DNA of 64,000 nt, taken from Terfezia claveryi (lineage: Eukaryota > Ascomycota > Pezizomycetes > Pezizales > Pezizaceae). The stretch is from assembly GCA_015179025.1 (NCBI GenBank), contig WHUX01000209.1, positions 1 through 64,000 of the forward strand. Direction: 5' to 3'. Within the stretch, counting starts at the first letter, position 1, and every line of letters begins with the position of its first letter. Shown piece after piece: positions 36,515 to 48,044 of the stretch. The position numbers and the translations under genes are program-made. A model generated the notes under the pieces. That model was given only the letters and a program-made list of their open reading frames with translations, had not been told where the DNA came from and did no database searches.

Positions 36515-37626
36515 TGGTGAGTGATGGGATTGGAGATGGCTGTTTTTGTTTCGAGAATTTTTAAGGTTGTAGATAGCATGGTGTTTTGGGCGCTGAACGT
36601 TTTGGAATTATAAATATATCACGGCGGTTTACTTGATAATATATCCTGAAGCATATTTCTGAAGCATATTACTTATTTATTTACCCTGAAGTTGAAAACC
36701 TCTAACTCTAACTTATACAAATGAGCGCAAGACCCTCAAACCCCAAAATCTCCCGGAGACAAAGAAAATGCAGCCATCCGAACCACACACCCTAGCACAT
36801 CGGAAATGAACATGGCATTTCTAACCCTTCGCTGCGAGAACACATAATACGTAATAAAAAAATAAGTCTTATCATATTAATCTCCATACTATGGACGGAC
36901 CTAAATATATAATATAACTGTCGAAGGCATGCATCTACCTAGTATAGTATTCAGCCCTCAACCTCCCCCTTCCCTCCTCCCCTCTCTACTTCTATCAACG
37001 GGTGATGATATAGTAATCTAATAAACCATTCCAGGGGTGCCATTTATTTTTCTAATGTGGTTGTTCTTTCCGTGAGCACCTCTCGGCGTCTGAGAAAACA
37101 AAAAAAAGCTTGTTCACCGGAATGAGGGTAACTTGTCGGTCGCTCGAGTGATGCTCCAGAATGAGTGAACACAGTAGTATCGTTGGGTCAATTGATTTGT
37201 GGCCATCACTCAATCCAATATTAAGACAAGCCCCCAGTAACATTCCATTAACCAACCATAGCCATCACTTCTATGTAATTATTTTTGACATCCCCACATA
37301 CCCCCTGAGAGAAGACAAAACCGATCTATAATACACAAAAAAAAAAGTTTTTTCCCTCCACTTGCGCGTCGAGAAACCGGACATATCGGTGCCCCACATG
37401 CATCACTGCAAATATCACAATGATTCGCTCACACATTCACACATAAGAAGTAAGGTAGCACATATACACAGCGAAAAAAAGAGACGCCCAGCCCTCAAGA
37501 TCTGAGATCATCAATATATCATTCGTGGCTGTCGTTATAGCTCCCCTCCTCTTGCAAAAGATATTTTGAAAATAATGCCCCTAGTTCCCTCTGTCTAAGG
37601 GTTTCCCTCGTGGGAGATATATCCAC
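36515..37626. other. convergent spacer, RNase H2A / adenylate kinase
   Basis: About 1.1 kb with AT-rich 3' regions and no gene seen. TGAAGCATAT is repeated in tandem near 36647-36670. Confidence 0.6.
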
Positions 37627-38697
<1,071 letters not shown>

Positions 38698-39634
38698 TTC
38701 GTCGTATTATTCTATTTTAACTGTGTTTGGCGGGGTGTGTTCTGGGTATAGGCACGGACTTCGGTGCGGGAACAGTGGAAGAAAGAAGGTACAAAAAGAA
38801 AGCGCCACAGCTCAATTGCTCGTGATAATGCTAAACCGGCCACGAGGGAAACGAGAACGCCACGTGGGAAGGAAAATAAGGAGAGGACGTAAAAAAAAAG
38901 GGGGGGGGGGGGGAGGTTTGGAGTGGAGATGTGGGCAAAAAGTGCTGGAAAACGGGAAGATTTATGAAGAAGAGAAGGACCGGGGGTGACCCTGGGGCTA
39001 AGCTTCCTTCGATGGATGCGGCTGCGACAATGTGAGGGGCCGGCTACAGTGTAATCCGAGGGGATCCCCGAGGTACGAGTTGACTTGGCCTGTGGGGAGC
39101 TGGTGCCTGGGAGACGCAGATGGCTCTCGATGCTCTGCTGTGCGGTGCAGGTGATCCGATATCTCTCTCCCGGGTCGTTGGCTCCTATGGTATCTACTAC
39201 AATTCTGGCGGCCCCACGGCCCAGGAGGGTTCACAGAGGATTGTGATCCGTCAGAAAATATATACCGAGGCACGCTCCCTTCTATCCACGGGCCGTAGAG
39301 TTCTGCTGTAATCCTCCAAGCAGATATTTTCTTCAAGATATCCAAATTGATGTTACCGTCGACGTTCGCTGTACATGGGCTGTTTGCTTGCATTAGCATA
39401 AGGATTGTTTGAATATGCTTAGATTCGTGCAGCTTGCATGCATATATGGGTTGCTTAAGCAAGTGAAGCAACGTGACGACGCTGCCACTCACAACGTTAC
39501 CTAGATCACCGCCATACACAGGGATAACACCTTCTCCAGAGTACATACCGCTACCTGCCCCATTCCCGGTGCCCCTCCCTAGTTAGTAGTGCCGTACGAC
39601 GCTCCATTCCAGATACCCCTCCACTACCACAGCT
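38698..39634. promoter_or_regulatory. divergent promoter region, adenylate kinase / RPN8
   Basis: 937 bp between two diverging housekeeping starts. It contains an A9-G14 homopolymer junction near 38890-38915. A 182-codon minus frame (38998-39546) is open but unrecognised. Confidence 0.5.
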
Positions 39635-40893
39635 ATGCCCACGAAGCTCGGGCTCGCTGAGGCCGCCACAACAGTCTCAATCGCCCCTCTTATCCTCCTC
39701 TCTGCTTGCGATCACTACGGCCGGTCGGCGAAGGGTACAAGGAAGCGTGTCGTTGGTGTATTACTAGGCCAGGTCACTCCAAATTCTGTCCGGGCTACAA
39801 ATAGCTTTGCTGGTGAGGTTCATTCTGCCCCACCTTCACCTGATTTCAACGTCTGGAAACACCCTCATAGTTGAAGAATGGGCAGCTTCAAACTGCACCT
39901 GAAGCCCAAGCTGACAAGTTCTCTGGTACACAGTTCCCTTCGAGGAAGACGACAAGGACCCGTCAGTATGGTTTCTCGACCACAACTATGTCGAATCTAT
40001 GAACGACATGTTCAAGCAGATCAACGCCCGGGAAAAGCTTATAGGATGGTACCATTCCGGCCCCAAACTACGAGCCTCAGATCTTGAGATAAACGAGCTA
40101 TTTAAACGCTATACCCCCGACCCTGTGCTCGTCATCATCGATGTACAGCCGAAAGAGGTCGGTGTGCCTACAGATGCCTACTTTGCCGTGGAAGAGATCA
40201 AGGATGTATGTATCCCCCAAAATATTTCTGCACTTATTCCACCATACCTAGAGTCCACACTGGTCAGAATAGCAGACTAATTTCTGACAGGATGGCACCA
40301 CCACCACCAAAACCTTCGTCCACACCCCCTCCATCATCGAAGCCGAAGAAGCCGAAGAAATCGGGGTAGAGCACCTCCTCCGCGACATCCGCGACGTAGC
40401 CGTCGGCTCCCTCTCCACTCGAATAAACAAACAACTCCAATCCCTTCAAGGCCTGCACCACCGCCTCCGGGACATTGGCGCCTACCTTCAAAAGGTCCTC
40501 AGCGGCGAACTCCCTACAAACCACGCTATCCTCGGAAACCTCCAAGACGTCTTTAACCTCCTCCCCAACCTCTCAACCCCCGGAAACACTGTACTAGATG
40601 TCGAGGATGCCACTGCGGCGGAGAATGAGCTTGCTAGAGCAATGAGTGTGAAGACTAATGATCAGTTGATGGCGATTTATGTTGCAAGCTTGATTAGAGC
40701 TATTGTGGCATTCCATGATTTGATTGATAATAAGATCCAGAATAGGCAGAGTCAGGTGGAGGAGCAGGAAAAGGAAAAGGAGAAAGAAAAGAAGGACAAG
40801 GAAGATAAGGATAAGAAGGAGAATGGAGATAAAACAACGGAGACTGAGGGAGAGAAGGGAAAGGAGAGTGAGAAGAAGAAAGAGAGCAAGTAG
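39635..40893 (+). CDS. RPN8: 26S proteasome lid subunit Rpn8
   Basis: Non-catalytic MPN subunit that pairs with Rpn11 in the proteasome lid. Exons 39635-39812, 39934-40205 and 40291-40893 close to 350 residues. Seen: [49 protein letters not shown], then [20 protein letters not shown]. This last block lacks the JAMM His-x-His, as expected for Rpn8. The C-terminal half has [34 protein letters not shown] and [20 protein letters not shown]. It ends in a long charged Lys/Glu tail (about 50 residues). Confidence 0.95.
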
Positions 40894-41731
40894 ATGAATT
40901 ATTTATGGTAGAAAGGAAATATTTGTGACTTTGCCTAACTTTTTAATACTAGTGGGGCGTAATGATCAAAATACTACCATCTTGGAGTCAAGTATTTGCA
41001 TTCTGAGCATACGAATCGTAGTCGGGTTGGCACAATATGGCATATGGCGTTATGCTCAAATATGGCTTATTAGAAAATGTTATGTTTTCTTGGGCACATG
41101 ATGACACCTTGTACCCAACTCTAAACCCTCATATGATGTAAATATAGATATATGATGAATATTGTTATGTTTTTTCATATCCCTTTATGTAGTACAGAGT
41201 TTGTAATTTATATTCCTTTCATTGATTGACCTATGACCCCAGAACTAACCTTAGCCATTAAAAGATAGGTTAAGAGCACGCCAACACAAAAAAAAAAAAA
41301 AGTAAAAATGAACTTGAACTCCAACGTGAACCTATAGCAGTAACGGTATAAGCGTGAGTTGACCTGCAAAAACCGCAACTGCAAGCAAAAGAGAAGAGGA
41401 GAAGAAGAAGAAGAAAAAAAGAAAGGTTAAAACAACCAATCACACACATGTCCTTCTATATACACGTAGGTACGACACGACACACAGAAGGGAGGAAGAA
41501 AAAGGAGAAGGAGAAAGAAAGTAATGTAGATAGAAAAGCTCAAAAAACTCGTGCAACATGCATTAACTCCCCATGAGTTGACCCCAAAGTGAATTATCAT
41601 AAAAAGAAATAATCAAAGGTGAGTGTAATCATACCCCCCTTCTCCCCCGAAAAGAACCCAAACAGTAAACCGTTCATGTATGAAGGAAACGGAGGAAGAC
41701 AGGGGTCGAAAGCGTGTTCAAATATTCCAAC
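40894..41731. other. convergent spacer, RPN8 / CTL transporter
   Basis: About 840 bp with no gene seen. It holds A-rich tracts near 41290 and 41400 and a copy of the dispersed 15-mer (41019-41033). Confidence 0.55.
41019..41033 (+). repeat. dispersed 15-mer, one mismatch
   Basis: Reads TAGTCGGGTTGGCAC, followed by AAT. Confidence 0.5.
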
Positions 41732-43946
41732 CTAACCACCAAACACCATTTGAGCCTCCCGGCAATGCGTTCCCTCACCTGGCTCACTCCCTACACAAAC
41801 CAAACAAGCATCAACAACATTCGACAGCGATCCTTCCGTAGCTCCCAGTACACCCCATCCAATCGCCCCCGCAATCATCCCGACAATATACCCATATATA
41901 CTCGACCCTACCACCCCCTCCCCAGACCCCCTCGTCGTCCCTACCCACGCTCCAACCCCCAAACCCAGTGCCATGACTGCCCTAGTTCCAGAAAGTAACA
42001 TCCTCGCCAACCTATACGCTGCCCTAGGGTGATGGCCCGCCCCAAAGCCTGAAGTATCAATGAACCTCTTTCCAGAAATTGCACGTGAAGAGGCAATGAG
42101 TGGTTGTGAATGGATTGCGGCGTAGGTGAGGGTAAGCGGGTGAGTAAGAGCGTTTATAGGGGAGGCGATAAAGTTGAAGCAGAAGAGGTGGACTAGGCCA
42201 AAGATACGACGAGGGAGGACATATAGTGGGAGGCGGACCATGAGGGCGGCAAAGGATGAGAAGCAGATTGTGCCGAAGAGGATGGAGGTTGAGTGATGAA
42301 TAGCAGCATTCATGACGTCTCCTGAGGGAACGGCGGGAATGGAGTGTCGGTAGTAATACCATTGGGAGACGGTAGCTGCGGAAGTAGCTCGCTGAAAGCC
42401 TGAGAGAACGCCTAGGGTCCAGAGATACATGACTATGAAATAGGCACCCATAGCCCAAGTCGTCCAGTCGAGTTTGAATATAGGAACACCTATATGACAT
42501 GATATTCATGAGCTGATGCTGGAAACATTGGAAATTGAGTCGTATGCCTTACCTCCTAGAAGGGTCTCGCTTTTTCCGTACAAGAACACAGTCTGGAACA
42601 TGCCGACCCATATCCAGGTGAACGCTATTGTCCCGGCAAGGGTCCCGAAGCTGAGTATGATCAACGATGGATTCTCCCCCAAGATCTTGCACGCCAATTG
42701 TATGATCCCCATGGCTCGTCCCATGGCATTCCGCCCTCTATACGCCATCCAAACCCACAACGCAGACATGAACATAGGTATAATACTGGCCCACCTCATA
42801 GCCTTATCCTGACTCGAGTTTCCTCCCCACTTCCCTTTATAAGATTGTACCATTTGCCATAAGCTCATAGCAACTAGTATTATCGGAACGGAAACCAGTA
42901 ATGAATACATGAGCAGTTTTACAAACCGGCGGAGCATATACATCCACGCGAGTGATACGCCGACAGCAACCAAACTGTCCACGGCAAGAAGGTGAATATG
43001 CGAGTGAATCGCGGTATGCACCGTATCCACTAGTTTTGACAATGAGCTTTCATCCGTTTGTAGCCATGATAAGAAACCCGTTGCAAACATTCCAGTCATT
43101 GATAATAAATATAAGCTTCTCCAATGACGATCATGGATAGATGGATCTGGGGTCGGATGCGCAACTGGAGCGGGAACAGATCGTGAAAGTGATTGGTGCA
43201 TCTCATTAGGTGGGATCTGAGTTGGCATGAAATTTGCTTTCGATGATTTCATCCGTGATGAGGACGGCCTATCATAATATTCCGAGTCCTGCATGTAATC
43301 CGAGGGCTTAATCTCAATAGCTATGTCTTCCGGAGGTTGTGACCGCGGGGGACCAGCAACACGTCGGGGTATATCTGGGCTCATCATATCTGAATGGTCT
43401 ATCCGCTCTGGCTCCATATCCAACCGTACACTGTCATCCAACCGTATATCTTCCAGCTTATCCTTTCCTTTATCTTGTCGCTGGGACGGGGTTATGGTAG
43501 ACGATGGCATTCTAGATGAAGACTCAACCGATCCACTTCGCCATGAGCTCTTCACTCCAGGTCCCAACGGTGACTTTTTGCCTCGGTCCCGTCTCGGGTC
43601 AGGTATGCTGTCGCTAGACTCTCCCAGCCCATCTCTCTCATCTTCGTCAACTGTCGAAGTGGTGTAAGCTCCAAAATGGCGTCTGCTGCTTTGAAGAGCA
43701 TAGAGGTCTTGTACTTCCTGGTCATGGTCGTGGTCGTCTGGTAAATTGTCCGCGACGGAAAAGAACAGCGGGGCTTCTGATCGCACAGGCCGACCCTCAC
43801 GGATGGCACTCATCCGTGATTGCGACTGTGCTAAGAAGCGAGATGCATCTGTGGCCGGGCCAAATCGTCAGTAAACAAGCCTCCGACAGCCATCTACAGT
43901 CATTCAAGAATGAGAAGAGGGGACAAATCGTACATTCGGAGAACAT
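41732..43946 (-). CDS. choline-transporter-like protein (SLC44/PNS1 family)
   Basis: Multi-pass membrane protein of the CTL/PNS1 family; the S. pombe member Ctl1 acts in autophagy, and choline transport is not proven in fungi. Exons: a tiny 13-nt first exon (43934-43946, MFSE), 42553-43848 and 41732-42489, closing to 688 residues. MFSEYASRFLAQSQSRMS across intron 1 supports the start. A charged, disordered 220-residue N-terminus precedes about 10 hydrophobic segments beginning WRSLYLLSMTGMFATGFLSW. Conserved parts are TWIWVGMFQTVFLYG, SQWYYYRH, GTICFSSFAALMVRLPLYVL, and the end DACLVCVGSEPGEGTHCREA. Divergent from the Rab4 gene. Confidence 0.88.
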
Positions 43947-45369
43947 GGAGGAAGCAACCCGATAAGGGCGATTCAAGAGCCTATCTGCGGTGCGGGCAGG
44001 GCGTGTGTTTGCGTTATGCCTTCTATTTGTAAGTATGATAATAATACTCTATGATAGCTTCTCTTTTCCTTCTCTGGGAATAAAGCGGTGAAAAGAAATG
44101 CGGTCGGGGTCGTCTGCAATCGAAATCGTCTTGGGGGTTTTGGTGTGAGTCTATTGTAGTCATAGGCGTGATGCCTTCCTTCCTTCTCTTGCCCTTGTGC
44201 ACCCTCCCGGTGACTAACAAAGCCGAGGCGTGTTGATACCTTACTTATGTATCGATAAACCGAGGTGAGAGTGGAGCAAGAATATATATGTACCGGTAGG
44301 GCGTGTGAGGTGGGAATAAAGAGAGTGTGATTTGTGAGGGCCGGACCCATAGCACGAAGTAACCTTGCTCCCAATATACATAACTTACTTACAGAGTACC
44401 TGCCTCTGACTTTCATTATTATTTTTACTTGCATTCTTGCTACCGTATCACATAACCTGGGCACCTAACCGGCTGATTTGGCCCCCAGCAGCCAGCCAAG
44501 ATTTCATGATTTCACACGCAGATCACTACTGTATATGAGATACAACTCTGAAGAGTACCTAGATATAGTCCTATAGTCTGGTTGTACCTACTGTAGGTAC
44601 GGGATACTGCCGTTGCTCTTACGTTACTTACTGACACTTACAGTGAGCTCAAGGTGGCTGAACGCAAAGCATTAAGTAATCAACAGCTGACTTGGCTGGC
44701 CTGGTCCAGGCCCGAATAGGTATCTACGGGTAATTCCGATCAATCAGCTGCAAAAACCCCATTTCTCACCGCAAACCAACAAATCGGTAAAAATAAAAAA
44801 ATAAAAAAAAAAACCCTCATACTCTGTAGCTGTTCATGTAAAGTACTCCACGGTCATGTGTAATCCGTGTTATCCTTATCAGTGTGGCACCGGGTATGCG
44901 AGTGGCGATATATACAATAGGTACACCAATCTATTACCAAACCAAAGAGGATGAGGTGCCGTTGACACCCTTAGATATTTTGGTGGAGGTTCTTGATCGC
45001 TGTCCGCAGTTATAACAGCGAGCCCTCGGTACCTACATAACTACACCATTCTTACTTCACTCTGCAGGCTGTTATAAATCGAGGGGCCGGCAGGTTAACT
45101 TCGTTGCACGTATTCTAATGTGAGCATACTTCTGTACCCCCGGTACCTACTGGCTAAATTTGGGCTGTTCCTACATTCTACCGTCTTCGCTTCCCATCTC
45201 ATACCTCCCCTCCCAATGGCCATTTAGGTACCTCTCGATTCTTATTGTCGCAACTCTAGTGTGATTTGGTGGATAGAACTGACCAGTAGAGGCTCAATCT
45301 ACCTCGTGCACCCAGTCCACTACATCTCCACCGGCCCCGATCACTTCAACAGCAACACCTTCACCAAGA
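43947..45369. promoter_or_regulatory. divergent promoter region rich in GTACCTA motifs
   Basis: About 1.4 kb between the CTL and Rab4 starts. GTACCTA or its complement TAGGTAC recurs near 44586, 44597, 44919, 45028, 45137 and 45226, with variants at 44395 and 44555. A truncated copy of the dispersed 15-mer lies at 44574. No gene seen; a 163-codon minus frame (43973-44464) overlaps the CTL 5' leader. Confidence 0.5.
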
Positions 45370-46272
45370 ATGACCCAGCCCTGGGACTACATCGCTGTAC
45401 GTCCCAACATCCCCTCAGAACAACCGAATCCCACTAATTTTTCCTCACAGAAGGTTGTCAACATTGGCGACTCCGCCTGCGGGAAAACCTCGCTCACCCT
45501 GCGCCTGTGCGAGGGTCGCTTCCAGCCACAACATAACGTAACCATCGGCGTCGAATTCGGTTCTCGAGTGATCCCTCTACCGCCCGTACCCACTGATCCC
45601 ACCAAGCCACCCGACCTGGTCTCAAATCCCCTCTACACGCCCAGAATCAAGCTTCAGATTTGGGATACAGCAGGGCAAGAGACCTTTCGGAGTATTACAA
45701 GAAGTTATTTTAGGGGCTGTGCAGGAGCGATTATCGTCTACGATGTTACGCGGCGGAGCACGTTTGCGAATGCGGGAATGTGGTTGGATGAGTTGAAGAA
45801 GGCGGAGGGAGAGGGGTATGCGGGGGATAATGGGGCGGGGATGGGTGAGGGAGGGGGGGTGTCGGTGATTTTGGTAGGGAATAAGAAGGATCTTGTTGGA
45901 GAAGAAGGTACGAGTCTGAATGGAGCTGCGCCGAGTGATCAAGGAGGGGAGCAGAGTGGAGCAAATGGGGGAAAGAATAAGCGGAGAAGGGAGATTAGCT
46001 ACGAAGAAGCCAGAACCTGGGCGGAAGATAATGAAATCAAGTACTTCGTTGAGACTTCGGCAAAGAGTGGAGAGGGGGTAGAGGAGGTGTTTGTTGCTGT
46101 TGCGAGGGATATCTATGAGAGGGTTAAGGCGGGGAGAGTGGTTGTGGGGGGAAAGGGGAGCGGGGTGAAGGGCCCACCAGGGAGGAATAATAATAACCGG
46201 ATAATAGATATCTATGGGAAGGGGAGGGGGAGAGGGAGGGGGAGGGGGAGGGGGAGGGGTGTGTGTTGCTAA
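45370..46272 (+). CDS. Rab family GTPase, Rab4/Ypt4-like
   Basis: Small GTPase of endosomal recycling type. Exons 45370-45396 (MTQPWDYIA) and 45451-46272 give 282 residues. The 54-nt intron is a stop-free multiple of three. G1 is GDSACGKTSLT, effector region HNVTIGVEFG, G3 WDTAGQETFRSITRSYFRG, G4 NKKD, G5 ETSAKSGEG. The protein ends GVCC, a double-Cys prenylation site. Oddities: a Pro-rich insert (VIPLPPVPTDPTKPP) between the switch I strand and WDTAGQE, a Gly-rich insert before G4, a second insert after it, and a (GR)n run just before CC. The class (Rab4/Ypt4 rather than Rab2/14) is my best reading of SYFRGCAGAIIVYDVTRRST. Confidence 0.9.
   Translation: MTQPWDYIAVRPNIPSEQPNPTNFSSQKVVNIGDSACGKTSLTLRLCEGRFQPQHNVTIGVEFGSRVIPLPPVPTDPTKPPDLVSNPLYTPRIKLQIWDTAGQETFRSITRSYFRGCAGAIIVYDVTRRSTFANAGMWLDELKKAEGEGYAGDNGAGMGEGGGVSVILVGNKKDLVGEEGTSLNGAAPSDQGGEQSGANGGKNKRRREISYEEARTWAEDNEIKYFVETSAKSGEGVEEVFVAVARDIYERVKAGRVVVGGKGSGVKGPPGRNNNNRIIDIYGKGRGRGRGRGRGRGVCC
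46215..46262 (+). repeat. (GGGAGG)n tract coding for Gly-Arg
   Basis: Runs of three to five G separated by single A or AGA over about 45 bp, giving Gly-Arg dipeptides in the Rab tail. At least eight G-runs make it a strong G-quadruplex candidate. Confidence 0.85.
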
Positions 46273-48044
46273 TATGTGGTTATACAGAATGGATGGGAGG
46301 AGTAGGTAATGGCGATACAGGGGATTCCGACTGCAGGATCCGATACGACCGTCAGGCCGGCTGCTGTGGAAATTGCTTTTAGCCAGGGAGGACGAGGGAA
46401 ACTTAAACTGGCAGTTTAATACCTGGTACGGGTTGGGGCGTACACATTCATGTCTATCTGGCTGGTAATTTTATGCTCTCTTTTTCTTTCTTTGTGGGTT
46501 TTCCGAATAACATCACTCCTTTTTCTTCACTTGGGTTTGGAGCGGGCGCTTGGGATACAATAACTTTCGGCTACTGGTTGCCGAAGCCTTCCTTTGATTC
46601 TCTGTGTTAATAGCTATTTGTACTTATAGATCTATTAGATCTGCCTTCCTGCGTGTAATTGTTATACATTTGTATATTGCCGGCTGTCTTAACACTGGTA
46701 CTTGTAATATATTCTATGATATCTTCCTTCCTCCCCCCCCCCCGAGTCACATACCTATTATGGGGCACGCGCAATAAGAAAAGGTTATACAGCTACAGAA
46801 GATGTAAATCTATAAAGGTTACCCTCCCACCCCCCTAAACTCAGTATTCGTGATTCGAACTATCTAGCTTATCGAGATACTGGCATTTCTGGGGAAGATT
46901 TTATCTCATCCTTCTGCTTGCTCCGGGCCGGTCCCGAGGTTTTGAACTATATACTATAGGGTATAGAGTTGAGTATGAAGTAGTTATTGTTTATCCTCTA
47001 TTTTCTTTAGTTTAATTTTTAATTTTTAATTTTTTTGGCCTTCGCAAGACTATTCTTTGGTAGTTAGAAGTTGAGTAAGATAAACTGCTACAGTTCAGGG
47101 TAACTATTGGAGAAAGAATTGAGTTATAGACCGCAACGAAGCACGAGGGGCTTGTGCCAACTAGACTACTTGCAACCGTGTTTACTTACACTGGCTGTAA
47201 TATTGAGATTTATAATTTACCTGTAATACTGATCATGCCCCCCCTCCCCCCCAGCTCCACTCTTCACTCCCCCAAACCTTCTCCATCCTCCCCATCCCCA
47301 TCCTTCCATGCCTCTCATCACCTCTAAGTACTTCCCCTCCCGCTCCCCATACCCCTTATCCCGCAACATCACAACCCAAACCATAACCCCACAGCCCACA
47401 CACACCCAATCCGGGCAAATGATCATAGGAACCCCTCTATGCTCCTTTGCATCCCATCTTTCTCTAAATGATATACCATAATGGCATTGTGCGGTGGCCA
47501 CAGTGAAGGGAGGGTTGTTGATTGGCATTGGGGGGGGGATGTATATGCCGGATATATGATGTACCTGCCGGGTATGAGGCTTCGCCATGAATCGAGGCAA
47601 TTATGGATACAGACTCTCATGTCCTCTCCAAGACACCAGCCCAAATATCGTATTTAGACCCTCCTCTTAAACATACAAGTGACATCCCTAAAGTAGCCAT
47701 GAAGCTTCAATTACGACTGTCCTACTATACTATACCTCAAAGAAAAAGAAATGCTATTCCCTCCCAGCCTCATAAAACAATTGCAGCATGACATACATTG
47801 CAACATCAAAGGAGAACTAGATCTTTTGAAAACACAGGGCAATGAATGAAAGGCAATGAATGAAAGCCAAAGGTTGATTAAAAGAAAGCAAGACATAAGT
47901 GGTAATAAGTGATGACAGCCCCACCTAACCTACCCTCCCCCGCCGCTCTGGCGCACGGCTCTCGCAAAACACTATCCCTGGCCCTGCTGCACCCCATATA
48001 CTTATGCCCTGCCTTGCCTGCTACACAATCTCACATCCCCCAAG
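46273..48044. other. spacer, no gene seen
   Basis: About 1.8 kb downstream of both Rab4 and the coiled-coil gene. It contains a C-tract near 46732 and one copy of the dispersed 15-mer (47154-47168, minus). A 127-codon minus frame (47217-47600) has one hydrophobic patch, but no supporting evidence. Confidence 0.5.
47154..47168 (-). repeat. dispersed 15-mer, one mismatch
   Basis: On the minus strand it reads TAGTCTAGTTGGCAC, followed by AAG. Confidence 0.5.

Noticed and set aside
38998..39546. 182-codon minus-strand ORF between adenylate kinase and RPN8
   Set aside because: No recognisable motif, lies in a divergent promoter, composition looks like chance, and no splice or start context supports it.
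43973..44464. 163-codon minus ORF upstream of the CTL gene
   Set aside because: Sits in the leader/promoter of the CTL gene, no motif seen, low-quality composition.
47217..47600. 127-codon minus ORF with one hydrophobic patch
   Set aside because: A single weak hydrophobic segment and a Gly/Trp-rich tail; a GTACATC donor near its start would break it. Not enough to call a gene.
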